NCBI GenBank assembly: GCA_016716135.1
Contig: JADJWX010000005.1
Span: forward strand, 62,001-126,000
DNA from: Lewinellaceae bacterium
Lineage (GTDB): Bacteria > Bacteroidota > Bacteroidia > Chitinophagales > Saprospiraceae
Length of the DNA stretch: 64,000 nt
Reading direction: 5' to 3'
Shown here: piece after piece, positions 17,225 to 26,619 of the stretch
How positions within the stretch are numbered: position 1 is the first letter of the stretch
Layout of the letters: each line of letters opens with the position of its first letter
The notes under the pieces: generated by a model
The model's database searches: none
The model's input: the letters and a program-made list of their open reading frames with translations, nothing else
Told to the model about the DNA's origin: nothing
Program-made: the position numbers and the translations under genes

Positions 17225-18400
17225 TTATCCGAGGCGCATGATTTCCATGCAGGCTCGCGCCTGGTGCAAAGGCCCTTTTTCCATGCCGGCTTTTTCATAG
17301 CCGGCCAGCAGGTGCTGTTTTGCATCGATGCCGAAAAACCACTCGCCCTGCTTCCGGTCGAGCAACTGCTTTTGTACAAAGCGCCAGCACGCCAGCGATT
17401 TTTCCAGAAAATGTGCCTCGCCGCTAATGCCCCAGGCATGTAAAAAACCGCACATGGCCTCGGCTTGTGCCCACCAGTATTTTTCGGAAACTTGGTTAGA
17501 ATACCATAGGCCACCGTCGGTTTCGTCGAGCCCCTGTGCCGCCGCCGTGGCCATGATTACCAGGTTTTCGCGGCAACGGACACGCAATGGCCCATCGCCC
17601 AATGCCTCTGCGGCGTCCAGCAGCGCCCGGGCAGCTTCGATGTCCAGCCCGTAGGAAATCGAATCGGATTGCGGCGCCCAGCCCGTATCGAAATGCAGGG
17701 TGAGATGCCCGGAAAGCGGATTAATGATGTGGTCAAAAAACAACTGGATGAGCTGGCGCAGTTGACCGGCGAGTTGTGCATCAGGCTGATAGCGGTACAG
17801 GTTGGTGTATGCTTCTAAAAGTCGTAAATGCGTTTGCGCTGTTTTGGGATCATTGCGGTCTTTGGCCGTCAGGCGCATATCAGTCAGCGTGGCTCCGTCG
17901 GGGGCGCAAGCTTCCAGGTAGCCTCCCCGGACGGCATCATAGAGGTGGTTTTCAATCCACCTAAACAATTCGGCAGCCTCCTTCAGCGGCTCATTGGATA
18001 CGGAAATCCAGCCGTATTCCGACAAGCCGTAAATCGCGGCAGCCAAACCGGCAGTTTGTTTGCGGGGATTCAGCGGGCTGCCATCGGGTGCAATGGTCCA
18101 ATAAGCGCCGCCATATTCCTGGTCGAGGAAATTGTTTACGAGCTGTGTGTATAAATTTTTAGCGCATACAAGTTTGCTATGGTCTTCCAGTATGGGCGGG
18201 CCTGCCGAAAAACTCCAGAGCAACTGGCTGCACATTACCAGGCCCAGCGGTGCATCGGGATTCGGCTTGTTTTTGTGATCAATACTGCCGTACAGGCCGC
18301 CATGTTCGTGGTTAAAAATGTGCTCTTCCCACCAGTCGAGGATGTGGCCGAGTTCACGCCGTAGGTCGTGTTGGTAGTCAGCTATGATTTTTTCAAACAT
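17225..18400 (-). CDS. AGE-family sugar 2-epimerase (cellobiose 2-epimerase-like)
   Basis: A 391-residue enzyme of the N-acylglucosamine 2-epimerase/cellobiose 2-epimerase family, (alpha/alpha)6 barrels that epimerise or isomerise sugars. HEHGGLYGSIDHKNK near the N-terminus, ARNLYTQLVNNFLDQEYGG-type repeats, HLRLLEAYTNLY and KYWWAQAEAMCGFLHAW contain the His and aromatic residues typical of the active site. Length and the opening fit cellobiose 2-epimerase best, but N-acylglucosamine or mannose substrates are not excluded. The ATG at 18400 is preferred over one eight codons upstream. It follows the HAD gene by 40 bases. Confidence 0.82.
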   Translation of the reverse strand: MFEKIIADYQHDLRRELGHILDWWEEHIFNHEHGGLYGSIDHKNKPNPDAPLGLVMCSQLLWSFSAGPPILEDHSKLVCAKNLYTQLVNNFLDQEYGGAYWTIAPDGSPLNPRKQTAGLAAAIYGLSEYGWISVSNEPLKEAAELFRWIENHLYDAVRGGYLEACAPDGATLTDMRLTAKDRNDPKTAQTHLRLLEAYTNLYRYQPDAQLAGQLRQLIQLFFDHIINPLSGHLTLHFDTGWAPQSDSISYGLDIEAARALLDAAEALGDGPLRVRCRENLVIMATAAAQGLDETDGGLWYSNQVSEKYWWAQAEAMCGFLHAWGISGEAHFLEKSLACWRFVQKQLLDRKQGEWFFGIDAKQHLLAGYEKAGMEKGPLHQARACMEIMRLG

Positions 18401-18440
18401 GGTAAAACAGGTTGAAGGAACCAACTTACATGGTAGAGAA

Positions 18441-19109
18441 CTAGCCGTTTCGGGGGTGTTTCCCTATCCAATCGTTCGGCCGGAGCGCTTTAAAGTCGGG
18501 AACAATATGCACAATGTTGTCAAACCGGTCAAACTCCTCCGGCGTATGGGTAGTGGTAATAATAATTGCCCCCATGCCGCCCCGCTGAGCTGCTTCGGCC
18601 CCGGTAGGCGAGTCTTCAAAAACCAGGCAGTTCTCAGGCTTCAGCCCCAAATTTTCCGCTACGCGGAGAAAAACTTCCGGATTGGGTTTGCCCTGCCGGA
18701 CCATTTTGGAGTCGATAACCGTGCGAAAAAACGGGTGGAGTTGGAGCTCATCCAGTACGAATTGTACATTTTCGGGTGGCGCTGCCGTGCCGATGCCCAT
18801 TGGAATATTGAGTTGATTTGCGGCCTGAATAAATTCGCCCAGACCGTCGATGAGTTTTAGCTCCGAGCGGAAAATTTGCCGGTATTCGGCTTCCTTTTCG
18901 GCTGCAATGCGCCGCCGGTCGTCGGGGGTGAATCGTTCGCCAAACAGGCGTTCGATAATTTCCTCATTGATGCCGTGAATGTTTTGGCGGACTTCTTCCA
19001 GGCTGAGTTGGAGGCCAAGGGAGGCCAGTTTGCGTTGCCAGGCGCGGTGGTGCGTCATCATATTGTCGACCATCGTGCCGTCCATGTCAAATATAAATCC
19101 TTCGATCAT
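18441..19109 (-). CDS. HAD-superfamily phosphatase, beta-phosphoglucomutase-like
   Basis: A 222-residue HAD hydrolase with motif I FIFDMDGTMVDN near the N-terminus (two Asp for phosphoryl transfer and acid/base), a helical cap, motif II TAAPP, and motif IV VFEDSPTGAEAAQRGGMG. The DMDGTMVDN start and cap type resemble the beta-phosphoglucomutase/phosphatase group acting on sugar phosphates. Lying just before a sugar epimerase gene, it may act in the same carbohydrate route, which is inferred. The start at 19109 places motif I at residue 5; an upstream ATG would add a non-homologous 23-residue extension. Confidence 0.85.
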   Translation of the reverse strand: MIEGFIFDMDGTMVDNMMTHHRAWQRKLASLGLQLSLEEVRQNIHGINEEIIERLFGERFTPDDRRRIAAEKEAEYRQIFRSELKLIDGLGEFIQAANQLNIPMGIGTAAPPENVQFVLDELQLHPFFRTVIDSKMVRQGKPNPEVFLRVAENLGLKPENCLVFEDSPTGAEAAQRGGMGAIIITTTHTPEEFDRFDNIVHIVPDFKALRPNDWIGKHPRNG

Positions 19110-19174
19110 ACGGAGTATTTCGGTTTTTATGCCGGGGTGTAAAGATGGCGGATTTGAAAAGACCCTGGCATCTT

Positions 19175-19612
19175 TCAATCGGTTTTCCCGCCCTGTATTT
19201 TTTGAAAATAGCTTACTGCCAGGGCATAGCCTTCAAGGCCCAATCCGACGATACTCCCGACGCACTTTGCCGACAAATGGGAATGGTGCCGAAAGGTTTC
19301 CCGGGCATGCACATTGCTGATATGCACTTCAACAACGGGTGTTTGAATGGCTGCCACTGCGTCGGCAATGGCGATGGAGGTGTGGCTATAAGCGCCGGCG
19401 TTGAGTACGATGCCGTCGGCCGCTATGCCGGCCTGGTGCAAGTGGTCTAAAATAGCGCCTTCGTGGTTGCTTTGAACGTATTCGAGGTGAATGCCGCTAA
19501 AGCGCGACCTTAATTCGTTAAAATAGGTCTCGAAATTTTGGGAACCGTAAATTTCCGGTTCGCGGCTGCCCAACAAATTCAGGTTCGGGCCGTTGATAAT
19601 CAAAATATGCAT
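19175..19612 (-). CDS. aroQ: Type II 3-dehydroquinate dehydratase
   Basis: The enzyme dehydrates 3-dehydroquinate to 3-dehydroshikimate in the shikimate pathway; type II enzymes form dodecamers. The 145-residue protein has the full set of motifs: NGPNLNLLGSREPEIYG with the catalytic Tyr and flexible-loop Arg, LNAGAYSHTSIAIADA, and VEVHISNVHARETFRHHS with the catalytic His. The ATG at 19612 fits the universal opening ILIINGPNLN. A -7 box (TACTTTTG on the minus strand) ends 5 bases before it, so the message is nearly leaderless. HAD and epimerase genes follow on the same strand. Confidence 0.95.
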   Translation of the reverse strand: MHILIINGPNLNLLGSREPEIYGSQNFETYFNELRSRFSGIHLEYVQSNHEGAILDHLHQAGIAADGIVLNAGAYSHTSIAIADAVAAIQTPVVEVHISNVHARETFRHHSHLSAKCVGSIVGLGLEGYALAVSYFQKIQGGKTD

Positions 19613-19617
19613 GCTGT

Positions 19618-19653
19618 CAAAAGTAGCGGTTAGTTGCGGAAAAAGTAGTTTTG
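19618..19653. promoter_or_regulatory. Divergent -7 boxes between aroQ and the secreted-protein operon
   Basis: CAAAAGTA at 19618-19625 reads TACTTTTG on the minus strand (for aroQ). TAGTTTTG at 19646-19653 faces the plus strand (for the gene at 19718). Both match TAnnTTTG. No good -33 TTG was found for either. Confidence 0.45.
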
Positions 19654-19717
19654 TACTTGCGTATTTTGAAAGCAACAACCGGTTTTCAGCACATCGTTAC
19701 CACCCAAATGCAGGATC

Positions 19718-21178
19718 ATGAAAAACGTTTATTCAGGCTATTTCCATTCATTAACAAAGGTTGTATCCACGGTTGTTTTTCTGTTGGCGCTGGCGGCGCC
19801 GGGCATGGGCCAGAGTACCGTGCATATTTCCGAGCCTTTGGCCCTGCGCAATGATTTTGGTTACGAACTCATCGGCCGTTTGCGGGATCGTATTTTGTTG
19901 TTTCGCGATAAATTCGATGAGTTTGAAATTCAGGCTTTTGACAATCAAATGCGCTTGTCCTGGAACCGGAAACTCGAAGACATAGATAAAAACGGTATTC
20001 AAATACTGGCTGTAATCGGCGGTCGCAACGATTTTTCGGTGGTGTACAAGCGCCGCAAACGCGGCATCACCACCCTGCACGTGCATAAGTACGATCCGGG
20101 CGCCAACCTGATCGACAGCATGACCGTGAAAAATTACGGCGAACGGATGTTCTCGCCTCCGGCACTCGAAATTCTGCAAAGTGAAGACCGGAGTTGCCTG
20201 GTTGCGATGAATACCGCCGAACGGACGCGCATGGAATCCATTTGCTTCCGCCTCGATAAAATGCAGGTGCTGTGGGACAAGGTCATTATGTTGAATGACA
20301 ATTTTTTCGACGCCAACCTGCGCTCGATGACACTGGCCAATAATGGCGACTTTTTCATGATCACCGAATTGAATAACCGCCGCAGCAAACTCGAATCGCA
20401 TGAATACCAGGTTCTGCAAGTGCGCGAAAGTGGCGACCAGTCCTACAAGGTGCCTCTGCCAGACTTTTTGACTACCGATGTACAATTCCGGTACGACAAC
20501 CTCAATCGCCAACTTGTCGGGGCGGGTTTGTATTCGGATAAAAATCGCGACCGGGCCAACGGAGTGTTTTTCGTTCGACTGGTCCCGGGTCGTGGTGCGC
20601 CGTTTTTGCACTATGAAGAATTCAACGACAAGGTGATTTCCATTCTTCGGCGCAAAGATGTTTCGGATGACAACAAGGGCATTACAGACGCCAATATCCA
20701 GCAGTTGGTACTACGGCGCGATGGTGGCGTGATGGTGGTGATCGAGCGTTATCATGAAATTCAGCGGGGTAGCGGTGCGTCCCGGGGATTTTGGCGCGAC
20801 GGCATGCGCCTGGTGCTCGATTATTATTACGACGACTTGTTACTCATGACGCTCAACCCCGATGGCGAATTGCACTGGACCACCGTTTTGCATAAAAAAC
20901 AATATTCACAGGATGATGAGGCGACGTTTTCTTCCTATTTCCTGATGTTAAAGGAGGAAAATATTCACTTCATGTTCAACGATGAAATCAAATACGAAAA
21001 CACCTGCAGCGAGTATGTGGTAAATGCCGCGGGCGATTTTGACCGAAACAGCCTGATGAACACCTTTGGCCAGAGCCTGCGCCTGCGTTTCCGCGATGCC
21101 CTCCAGCTCAACTCCAGCGAATGCCTGGTACCTTCCGAGTTTCGAAATAAATTGCGGTTGGTTCTCTTAAAAATTTGA
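19718..21178 (+). CDS. Secreted protein of unknown function
   Basis: A 486-residue protein with a cleavable signal (hydrophobic run VVSTVVFLLALAAPGMGQ near residues 16-33). The mature part has repeated short strands with polar turns, suggesting a beta-propeller-like or all-beta fold, but no motif I recognise. The layout (signal, about 470 residues, charged C-terminus ending in LRLVLLKI) loosely resembles the protein at 28520-30055, so the two may be distant paralogues. It is first in a run with thiL 12 bases and murA 15 bases downstream, so it may be cotranscribed with essential genes. No T9SS sorting domain or lipobox is seen. Confidence 0.7.
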   Translation: MKNVYSGYFHSLTKVVSTVVFLLALAAPGMGQSTVHISEPLALRNDFGYELIGRLRDRILLFRDKFDEFEIQAFDNQMRLSWNRKLEDIDKNGIQILAVIGGRNDFSVVYKRRKRGITTLHVHKYDPGANLIDSMTVKNYGERMFSPPALEILQSEDRSCLVAMNTAERTRMESICFRLDKMQVLWDKVIMLNDNFFDANLRSMTLANNGDFFMITELNNRRSKLESHEYQVLQVRESGDQSYKVPLPDFLTTDVQFRYDNLNRQLVGAGLYSDKNRDRANGVFFVRLVPGRGAPFLHYEEFNDKVISILRRKDVSDDNKGITDANIQQLVLRRDGGVMVVIERYHEIQRGSGASRGFWRDGMRLVLDYYYDDLLLMTLNPDGELHWTTVLHKKQYSQDDEATFSSYFLMLKEENIHFMFNDEIKYENTCSEYVVNAAGDFDRNSLMNTFGQSLRLRFRDALQLNSSECLVPSEFRNKLRLVLLKI

Positions 21179-21190
21179 AGATTTGCGCCC

Positions 21191-22207
21191 ATGACTGATG
21201 TGAACACCCTTGGCGAATTCGGCCTGATCGATCACCTGACCAAATCCTTCCCCATTACCCAGCCTTCCACGGTGAAAGCCGTTGGCGACGACGCAGCCGT
21301 GGTCGATAACGGCAACTTTTGCACCCTCATCGCCACCGATATGTTGGTGGAAGGCATCCATTTCGATCTGGTTTACACCCCTCTCAAACATCTCGGTTAC
21401 AAGGCCGTGGTGGTAAACCTGTCGGATATTTATGCCATGAACGGACAGCCGCGGCAGATCACCGTTTCCATTGCCATTTCCAGCAAATATTCGGTGGAAG
21501 CCCTGGAAGACCTGTACGCCGGTATCCGGGCCGCCTGCGATGCCTATGGTGTCGACCTGGTGGGCGGCGACACCACCTCTTCGCCGCAGGGCATGATTAT
21601 CAGTATCACAGCGATCGGGCAGGGTGAAAAAGAGCGCCTGAGTTACCGCAGTGGCGCCCGCCCGGGCGACCTGGTTTGCATAACCGGCGATCTTGGCGCC
21701 GCCTACCTTGGCCTGCAATTGCTCGAGCGCGAAAAGCGCATCTGGCAGGAGCACCCCGATGTGCAACCGAATTTGGAAGACCAGAAATATATCGTTGGGC
21801 GCCAGCTCAAACCCGAGGCACGGCGCGACATGATCGATGCTTTTCGCAAAGCCGATCTGGTGCCGACGGCTATGATCGATATTTCGGATGGCCTGGCTTC
21901 CGAGCTGTTTCATATTTGCAAACAAAGCGGCGTGGGCGCACTTATCGAAGAAAGTGGCGTGCCCATCCATCCGGAAGCGCAAATGATGGCCCTGCAATTT
22001 AAACTCGACCCCATTACCTGTGCGCTCAATGGCGGGGAAGACTACGAATTGTTGTTCACCATTGACCCTAAGGATACCGAAAAAGTCCGCTTTTTACCCG
22101 ACATATATATTGCCGGAGAAATACTTGAAGCAGATGCCGGGATCAAGCTGAATACAAAGGGCGGAAAATTACACGAGATAAAAGCACAGGGCTGGAAACA
22201 TTTTTAA
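21191..22207 (+). CDS. thiL: Thiamine-monophosphate kinase
   Basis: ThiL phosphorylates thiamine monophosphate to the cofactor thiamine diphosphate with ATP. The 338-residue product has the AIR-synthase-like fold motifs: VGDDAAVVDNG with metal-binding Asp residues, TDMLVEGIHFDL, GGDTTSS, and ISDGLASELFHI, then NGGEDYELLFT near the C-terminus. The opening TLGEFGLIDHLTKSFP is typical. It sits in an operon with murA, although the pathways are unrelated. Confidence 0.95.
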   Translation: MTDVNTLGEFGLIDHLTKSFPITQPSTVKAVGDDAAVVDNGNFCTLIATDMLVEGIHFDLVYTPLKHLGYKAVVVNLSDIYAMNGQPRQITVSIAISSKYSVEALEDLYAGIRAACDAYGVDLVGGDTTSSPQGMIISITAIGQGEKERLSYRSGARPGDLVCITGDLGAAYLGLQLLEREKRIWQEHPDVQPNLEDQKYIVGRQLKPEARRDMIDAFRKADLVPTAMIDISDGLASELFHICKQSGVGALIEESGVPIHPEAQMMALQFKLDPITCALNGGEDYELLFTIDPKDTEKVRFLPDIYIAGEILEADAGIKLNTKGGKLHEIKAQGWKHF

Positions 22208-22222
22208 CCATTCATCAACTTC

Positions 22223-23539
22223 ATGCAACTCGACTCTTTCGAAGTAACCGGCGGCAATCGCCTGCACGGTGAAATTCAACCCCAGGGTGCAAAAAACGAA
22301 GCCCTGCAAGTAATCAGCGCAGTGCTACTCACCGACGAACCCGTAACCATATCCAATATCCCGGATATTATTGATGTCAACAAATTGATCGACTTGCTGC
22401 GCGGCCTTGGTGTATCTGTCGAACAACTTGGGCCCGGTAGCTACCGTTTTTGCGCCGGAACGGTTGATATGAAATATTTGCAATCCGACGATTTTCTGAA
22501 AGATGCGCAGCGTTTACGCGGTTCGGTCACACTGGTCGGGCCCCTGCTGACGCGCTTCGGGCGGGCAACGCTGCCCAAACCCGGGGGCGATAAAATTGGG
22601 CGCCGGCGACTGGATACGCACTTCCACGGCTTTCAGCAATTGGGCGCCGAGTTTAAGTACGACGATGAAAAGAATATCTACTACGTGCAGCAGCCCAAAC
22701 AAGGTTTGCAAGGCACTTACATGCACCTGGATGAAATTTCAGTGACCGGAACAGCCAATGTCGTGATGGCTGCTGTTTTAGCCAAAGGCAAAACCACGAT
22801 CTACAATGCCGCCTGCGAGCCGTATGTGCAACAACTTTGCCGTATGCTGGTTGCCATGGGGGCCCGCATTGAGGGTGTCGGTTCCAACCTTTTGCATATC
22901 GAAGGCGTGGAACAACTCGGCGGGGCCGAGCACCGCTGCCTGCCCGATATGATTGAGGTGGGTAGCTTTATCGGCCTGGCAGCCATGACCCAATCGGCCA
23001 TTACCATAAAAAATGCGGGCGTCGATCACCTGGGGATCATTCCCAGCGTCTTTGAGCGGCTGGGCATTCAGATCGACCGCCGCGGTGATGACCTGTACAT
23101 ACCGGCACAAGAACATTACGAGATCAATACGTTTATCGACGGCTCTATTCTTACCATCTATGATGCACCTTGGCCCGGATTTACCCCCGACCTGATGTCG
23201 ATCGTACTGGTGGTGGCCACCCAGGCTCGGGGGAGCGTGCTCATTCACCAGAAGATGTTTGAAAGTCGCCTGTTCTTCGTAGACAAACTGATCGATATGG
23301 GCGCCCAGATCATCCTTTGCGACCCGCACCGGGCCACCGTCATCGGGCTCGACCGGCGGTCCCAACTTCGCGGCATTGAAATGACCTCCCCGGACATCCG
23401 GGCCGGACAGGCCTTGCTTATCGCAGCCCTGTCGGCCAAAGGCCGGAGCGTTATTCACAACGCACACCAGATTGACCGTGGGTATCAGTATATTGATCAG
23501 CGGCTGAATGCCCTGGGAGCACAGATCAGGCGGGTATAA
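22223..23539 (+). CDS. murA: UDP-N-acetylglucosamine 1-carboxyvinyltransferase, Asp-type
   Basis: MurA transfers enolpyruvate from PEP to UDP-GlcNAc, the first committed step of peptidoglycan synthesis. The 438-residue protein has the opening GGNRLHGEIQPQGAKNEAL with the catalytic Lys and Asn, and the RGSVTLVGPLLTRFG segment. The active-site loop reads PKPGGDKIGRR: residue 123, normally the Cys that fosfomycin alkylates (Cys115 in E. coli), is Asp. The same change occurs in Mycobacterium and Chlamydia, where it gives fosfomycin insensitivity while keeping activity. This enzyme should therefore be insensitive. It follows thiL by 15 bases. Confidence 0.96.
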   Translation: MQLDSFEVTGGNRLHGEIQPQGAKNEALQVISAVLLTDEPVTISNIPDIIDVNKLIDLLRGLGVSVEQLGPGSYRFCAGTVDMKYLQSDDFLKDAQRLRGSVTLVGPLLTRFGRATLPKPGGDKIGRRRLDTHFHGFQQLGAEFKYDDEKNIYYVQQPKQGLQGTYMHLDEISVTGTANVVMAAVLAKGKTTIYNAACEPYVQQLCRMLVAMGARIEGVGSNLLHIEGVEQLGGAEHRCLPDMIEVGSFIGLAAMTQSAITIKNAGVDHLGIIPSVFERLGIQIDRRGDDLYIPAQEHYEINTFIDGSILTIYDAPWPGFTPDLMSIVLVVATQARGSVLIHQKMFESRLFFVDKLIDMGAQIILCDPHRATVIGLDRRSQLRGIEMTSPDIRAGQALLIAALSAKGRSVIHNAHQIDRGYQYIDQRLNALGAQIRRV

Positions 23540-23572
23540 TATTTAGCGCTTACTTTTTTCGCGAAAGCTCCC

Positions 23573-23580
23573 TACCTTTG
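23573..23580 (+). promoter_or_regulatory. Candidate -7 box for pheT
   Basis: TACCTTTG matches TAnnTTTG and lies 61 bases before the pheT ATG. It suggests that pheT starts a new transcription unit after murA. Confidence 0.45.
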
Positions 23581-23641
23581 TTTCTTTATTTAACCCTGTG
23601 TTAAAACGAATTTGAAGTAATCCGCTTGATTTTCAGAGGAA

Positions 23642-26137
23642 ATGAAGGTTTCGTTGAATTGGATTCGAGAATTTCTCGACCTAGATAAATCGCCCGAAGA
23701 AATCGCTGACATACTGACCTCATTGGGGCTTGAAGTGGAAGGATGGGATGTGGTAAAGCCTTCGCCGGTGGACCTGGATAAGGTCTGTACCGGGCGGGTA
23801 CTTGAATGTGAACGTATTCCTGACACCGATCACCTCTCGGCAACCAAGGTTGATGTTGGCGATGGCACCATCCGCTCTATCGTGTGCGGTGCGCCCAACG
23901 TGGCTGCCGGCCAATTGGTATTGGTGGCACTTCCCGGTACAAGTGTGTTGAGTAAAGACGGCCAATTGTTTGAAATTGGCGAACGCAAGGTGCGTGGGGT
24001 GCCCTCGCAGGGTATGATCTGTGCGGAAGACGAACTTGGGCTGGGACAGGATCACTCCGGGATACTCGTACTGCCGGACAACACCCCGCTCGGGATTTCA
24101 GCAACGCAATATTTTAAGTTAACCACCGACGTCATTTTTGAAATCGGCCTGACGCCCAACCGCGCCGATGCAACAAATCATCTGGGCGTTGCCCGTGATT
24201 TACTGGCCTGGGTGCGGCACAACGAAAACCCGAACGCAACACTTCGGATCAACCAGCCACCTGCCCTGCAACCCGAAAACACTTCGCAAACACCGATTGA
24301 GGTGCATGTGGAAAACACCGAGGCCTGCCAGCGCTATACCGGCGTCCTGATCCGGGATATAACGGTGCGGGAGAGCCCTGATTGGTTGAAAGAACGGTTG
24401 CTTGCCCTGGGGCAACGCCCGATCAATAACGTGGTGGATATCACCAACTACATCCGGCTCGAACGGGGGCAACCGCTGCATGCATTCGATGCCGACCAGA
24501 TTCAAGGCAGAAAAGTAGTGGTGAAAGCGCTGCCGGAGGGTACCGTTTTTAAAAGTCTGGATGCGGTTGACCGGAAACTTTCCGACCAGGATCTGATGAT
24601 CTGCGACGGCGCTTCCAACCCGATGTGTATCGGCGGCGTATTTGGCGGTGCCACCAGCGGTGTTACGGAAGCCACCCGGCATGTATTTCTCGAAAGCGCC
24701 CGGTTTAACCCAACCTGGATCCGCCGTTCCATGTTGCGCCACAACCTGCGTACCGACGCTGCCTGGACTTTCGAAAAAGGTGTCGACCCCAATGGTTGCC
24801 TTCCCGCCTTGTACCGCGCTGCGGAACTGGTTCTTGAACTTGCCGGTGGCTCGGTTGCTTCAACAGTTACGGATATTTATCCGGAACCGGTAGCGCCGGT
24901 CAGGGTCCCGGTAGAATACCGCCGCGTGCATGCGCTCATCGGCCAGGCCATACCAAAAGAAACCATTACGGGTATCCTGCAGGCACTGGAAATCGGCATT
25001 GAAAATGCCACGGAAAAAGGATTCACTGCCGTTGTTCCCACGAACAAGCCCGACGTAACGCGTGAAGCGGATGTCATCGAAGAAATTCTGCGGGTGTACG
25101 GGCTCGATACGGTGCCTATGCCCGGGCTGATGCGCACCAGCATGGAAATTTCGCCCAAACCGAACCCGGATGCTATCCGCAACATCGCTGCCGAATTTTT
25201 AGCTGCAAATGGCTTTCACGAATGCATGGGGCTTTCGCTCAGTAATTCGCAGTACTACACTGGTCCGGATGCCTTGCAACCTGTTCCCAAAGAATCCCTG
25301 GTTTTTGTGCACAATACAGCAAATCAGGGGCTCGATTGTTTGCGTCCAACGCTGTTGTTCGGGGGGCTCGAAATTATTGTACATAACCAAAACCGGCAGA
25401 ACCCCAATTTACGCCTGTTTGAATTTGGAAAAACCTATTCCGGGCCGCTTCCGGCAGCCACAGTGGCGCCTTCCGGGCCGCCGACTATCGCCGCAGAAAA
25501 ACGGGAAGTTTACCGCCTGGCGGTTTATTTGACCGGCACGCACAGCCCGGAAAGCTGGCAACCGGCGCCGAAACCGGTGGTCGATTTTTATACCCTGAAA
25601 GCATTTGTTCAAAACCTGCTTGCCCGGCTTGGGGTTTCGGGTTTTCAGGAAACAGTTGTGGAGGAGCACCCTTTCCAGATGGCGCTGCGTTACCATCGCG
25701 GCCCGAAGGATTTGGTAACATTTGGCCAGGTACAACCGGCAATCGTCAGGAAGATGGATATCAAGAGTCCGGTCTTTTTTGCCGATTTTAATTTCGACAA
25801 TGTGATGACGGCTTTAGCCTCCGGCAAAATTCACTTCCAGGAATTAAATAAATTCCCGGTGGTGCGGCGCGATTTAGCCATGGTGCTCGATCGTGCAGTT
25901 TCTTTTGCTGAAATTCAACAAGTAGCCAATAAAACAGCGAAGACGCTGCTAAAAGAAATAAACCTGTTCGATGTTTTTGAAGACGAACAAAAAATTGGCG
26001 CCGGGAAAAAATCCTATGCGGTTTCTTTTTTGTTTGAAGACACTAAAAAAACATTGAAGGACAAGGAAATAGACGGCCTCATGCAGCAATTGCAGCAGGC
26101 ATTTGAACAAAAATTACATGCAACTATTCGCAAATAA
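23642..26137 (+). CDS. pheT: Phenylalanine--tRNA ligase beta subunit
   Basis: PheT is the large subunit of the alpha2-beta2 phenylalanyl-tRNA synthetase; pheS is not in this window. The 831-residue chain has the usual order: N-terminal MKVSLNWIREFLDLDKSPEEI, a tRNA-binding EMAP/OB domain (about residues 40-155), the B3/B4 editing domain (about 210-390, with ITNYIRLERGQPLHAFDAD), B5 (about 410-480), a synthetase-like core and the C-terminal anticodon-binding FDX-ACB domain (about 735-830, NKFPVVRRDLAMVLD). It is slightly longer than the E. coli protein (795). Genes zapA and rny follow on the same strand. Confidence 0.97.
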   Translation: MKVSLNWIREFLDLDKSPEEIADILTSLGLEVEGWDVVKPSPVDLDKVCTGRVLECERIPDTDHLSATKVDVGDGTIRSIVCGAPNVAAGQLVLVALPGTSVLSKDGQLFEIGERKVRGVPSQGMICAEDELGLGQDHSGILVLPDNTPLGISATQYFKLTTDVIFEIGLTPNRADATNHLGVARDLLAWVRHNENPNATLRINQPPALQPENTSQTPIEVHVENTEACQRYTGVLIRDITVRESPDWLKERLLALGQRPINNVVDITNYIRLERGQPLHAFDADQIQGRKVVVKALPEGTVFKSLDAVDRKLSDQDLMICDGASNPMCIGGVFGGATSGVTEATRHVFLESARFNPTWIRRSMLRHNLRTDAAWTFEKGVDPNGCLPALYRAAELVLELAGGSVASTVTDIYPEPVAPVRVPVEYRRVHALIGQAIPKETITGILQALEIGIENATEKGFTAVVPTNKPDVTREADVIEEILRVYGLDTVPMPGLMRTSMEISPKPNPDAIRNIAAEFLAANGFHECMGLSLSNSQYYTGPDALQPVPKESLVFVHNTANQGLDCLRPTLLFGGLEIIVHNQNRQNPNLRLFEFGKTYSGPLPAATVAPSGPPTIAAEKREVYRLAVYLTGTHSPESWQPAPKPVVDFYTLKAFVQNLLARLGVSGFQETVVEEHPFQMALRYHRGPKDLVTFGQVQPAIVRKMDIKSPVFFADFNFDNVMTALASGKIHFQELNKFPVVRRDLAMVLDRAVSFAEIQQVANKTAKTLLKEINLFDVFEDEQKIGAGKKSYAVSFLFEDTKKTLKDKEIDGLMQQLQQAFEQKLHATIRK

Positions 26138-26240
26138 TACAGCCACACCGGCTCTTTTCAAACGTGAAAGGAAAAGGGGGCATTTGTGCATAGTATTCTG
26201 GAAATACGCGTTTGATGGATCAGAGAACCTATAAAACCAA

Positions 26241-26325
26241 CGCTGGAAAACGCAGTGTATTGAATTGGAATGGTTTATGCTACTATTTACGATTCAATAT
26301 AAAATGATCTGCGAAAAACCAGCGT
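26241..26325 (+). ncRNA. Structured RNA candidate between pheT and zapA
   Basis: Three nested stems are exact: CGCTGG(T-extended) 26241-26246 with 26319-26324, CGCAG 26251-26255 with CTGCG 26309-26313, and TATTGAAT 26258-26265 with ATTCAATA 26292-26299. They are separated by A-rich internal loops and capped by a 26-base loop. A further small hairpin, GTATT/AATAC, lies at 26193-26207. The right side ends 25 bases before the zapA ATG. It could be a leader element of zapA or a small RNA. I do not recognise the family. Confidence 0.45.
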
Positions 26326-26349
26326 CTCAATTTTACGGCCGATTACATT

Positions 26350-26607
26350 ATGGCATACCAAGCACAATCAACTAATACGATTCAGGTCACCGTCCTGATA
26401 GCCGGGCGCCCCTATCTGCTCCATATCAATAAAACAGATGAGGCGCTGATGCACCGCCTGGCCAAAGCGATTAACGACAAAATAACCGCTTTCCAAGACA
26501 GCCAACCGTCGCGTGACCTGCAAGATTGTTTCGCGCTTGCTTTGTTGACCTACGCCGTAGAATCGCACCGGGCTAATCAGGCTGCCGGCCTGATCCCAAC
26601 CTACTGA
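26350..26607 (+). CDS. zapA: Cell division protein ZapA
   Basis: An 85-residue ZapA-family protein, a Z-ring-associated factor that crosslinks FtsZ filaments. The N-terminal beta part (TIQVTVLIAGRPYLLHIN) and the following helix with EALMHRLAKAINDKITAFQ are characteristic. The C-terminal coiled coil is cut short (ending ESHRANQAAGLIPTY) compared with about 95-110 residues in many homologues. Its place between pheT and rny, with a possible 6S RNA after it, is the usual Bacteroidota order as far as I recall. Confidence 0.85.
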   Translation: MAYQAQSTNTIQVTVLIAGRPYLLHINKTDEALMHRLAKAINDKITAFQDSQPSRDLQDCFALALLTYAVESHRANQAAGLIPTY

Positions 26608-26619
26608 TCTGTAGTTTCC

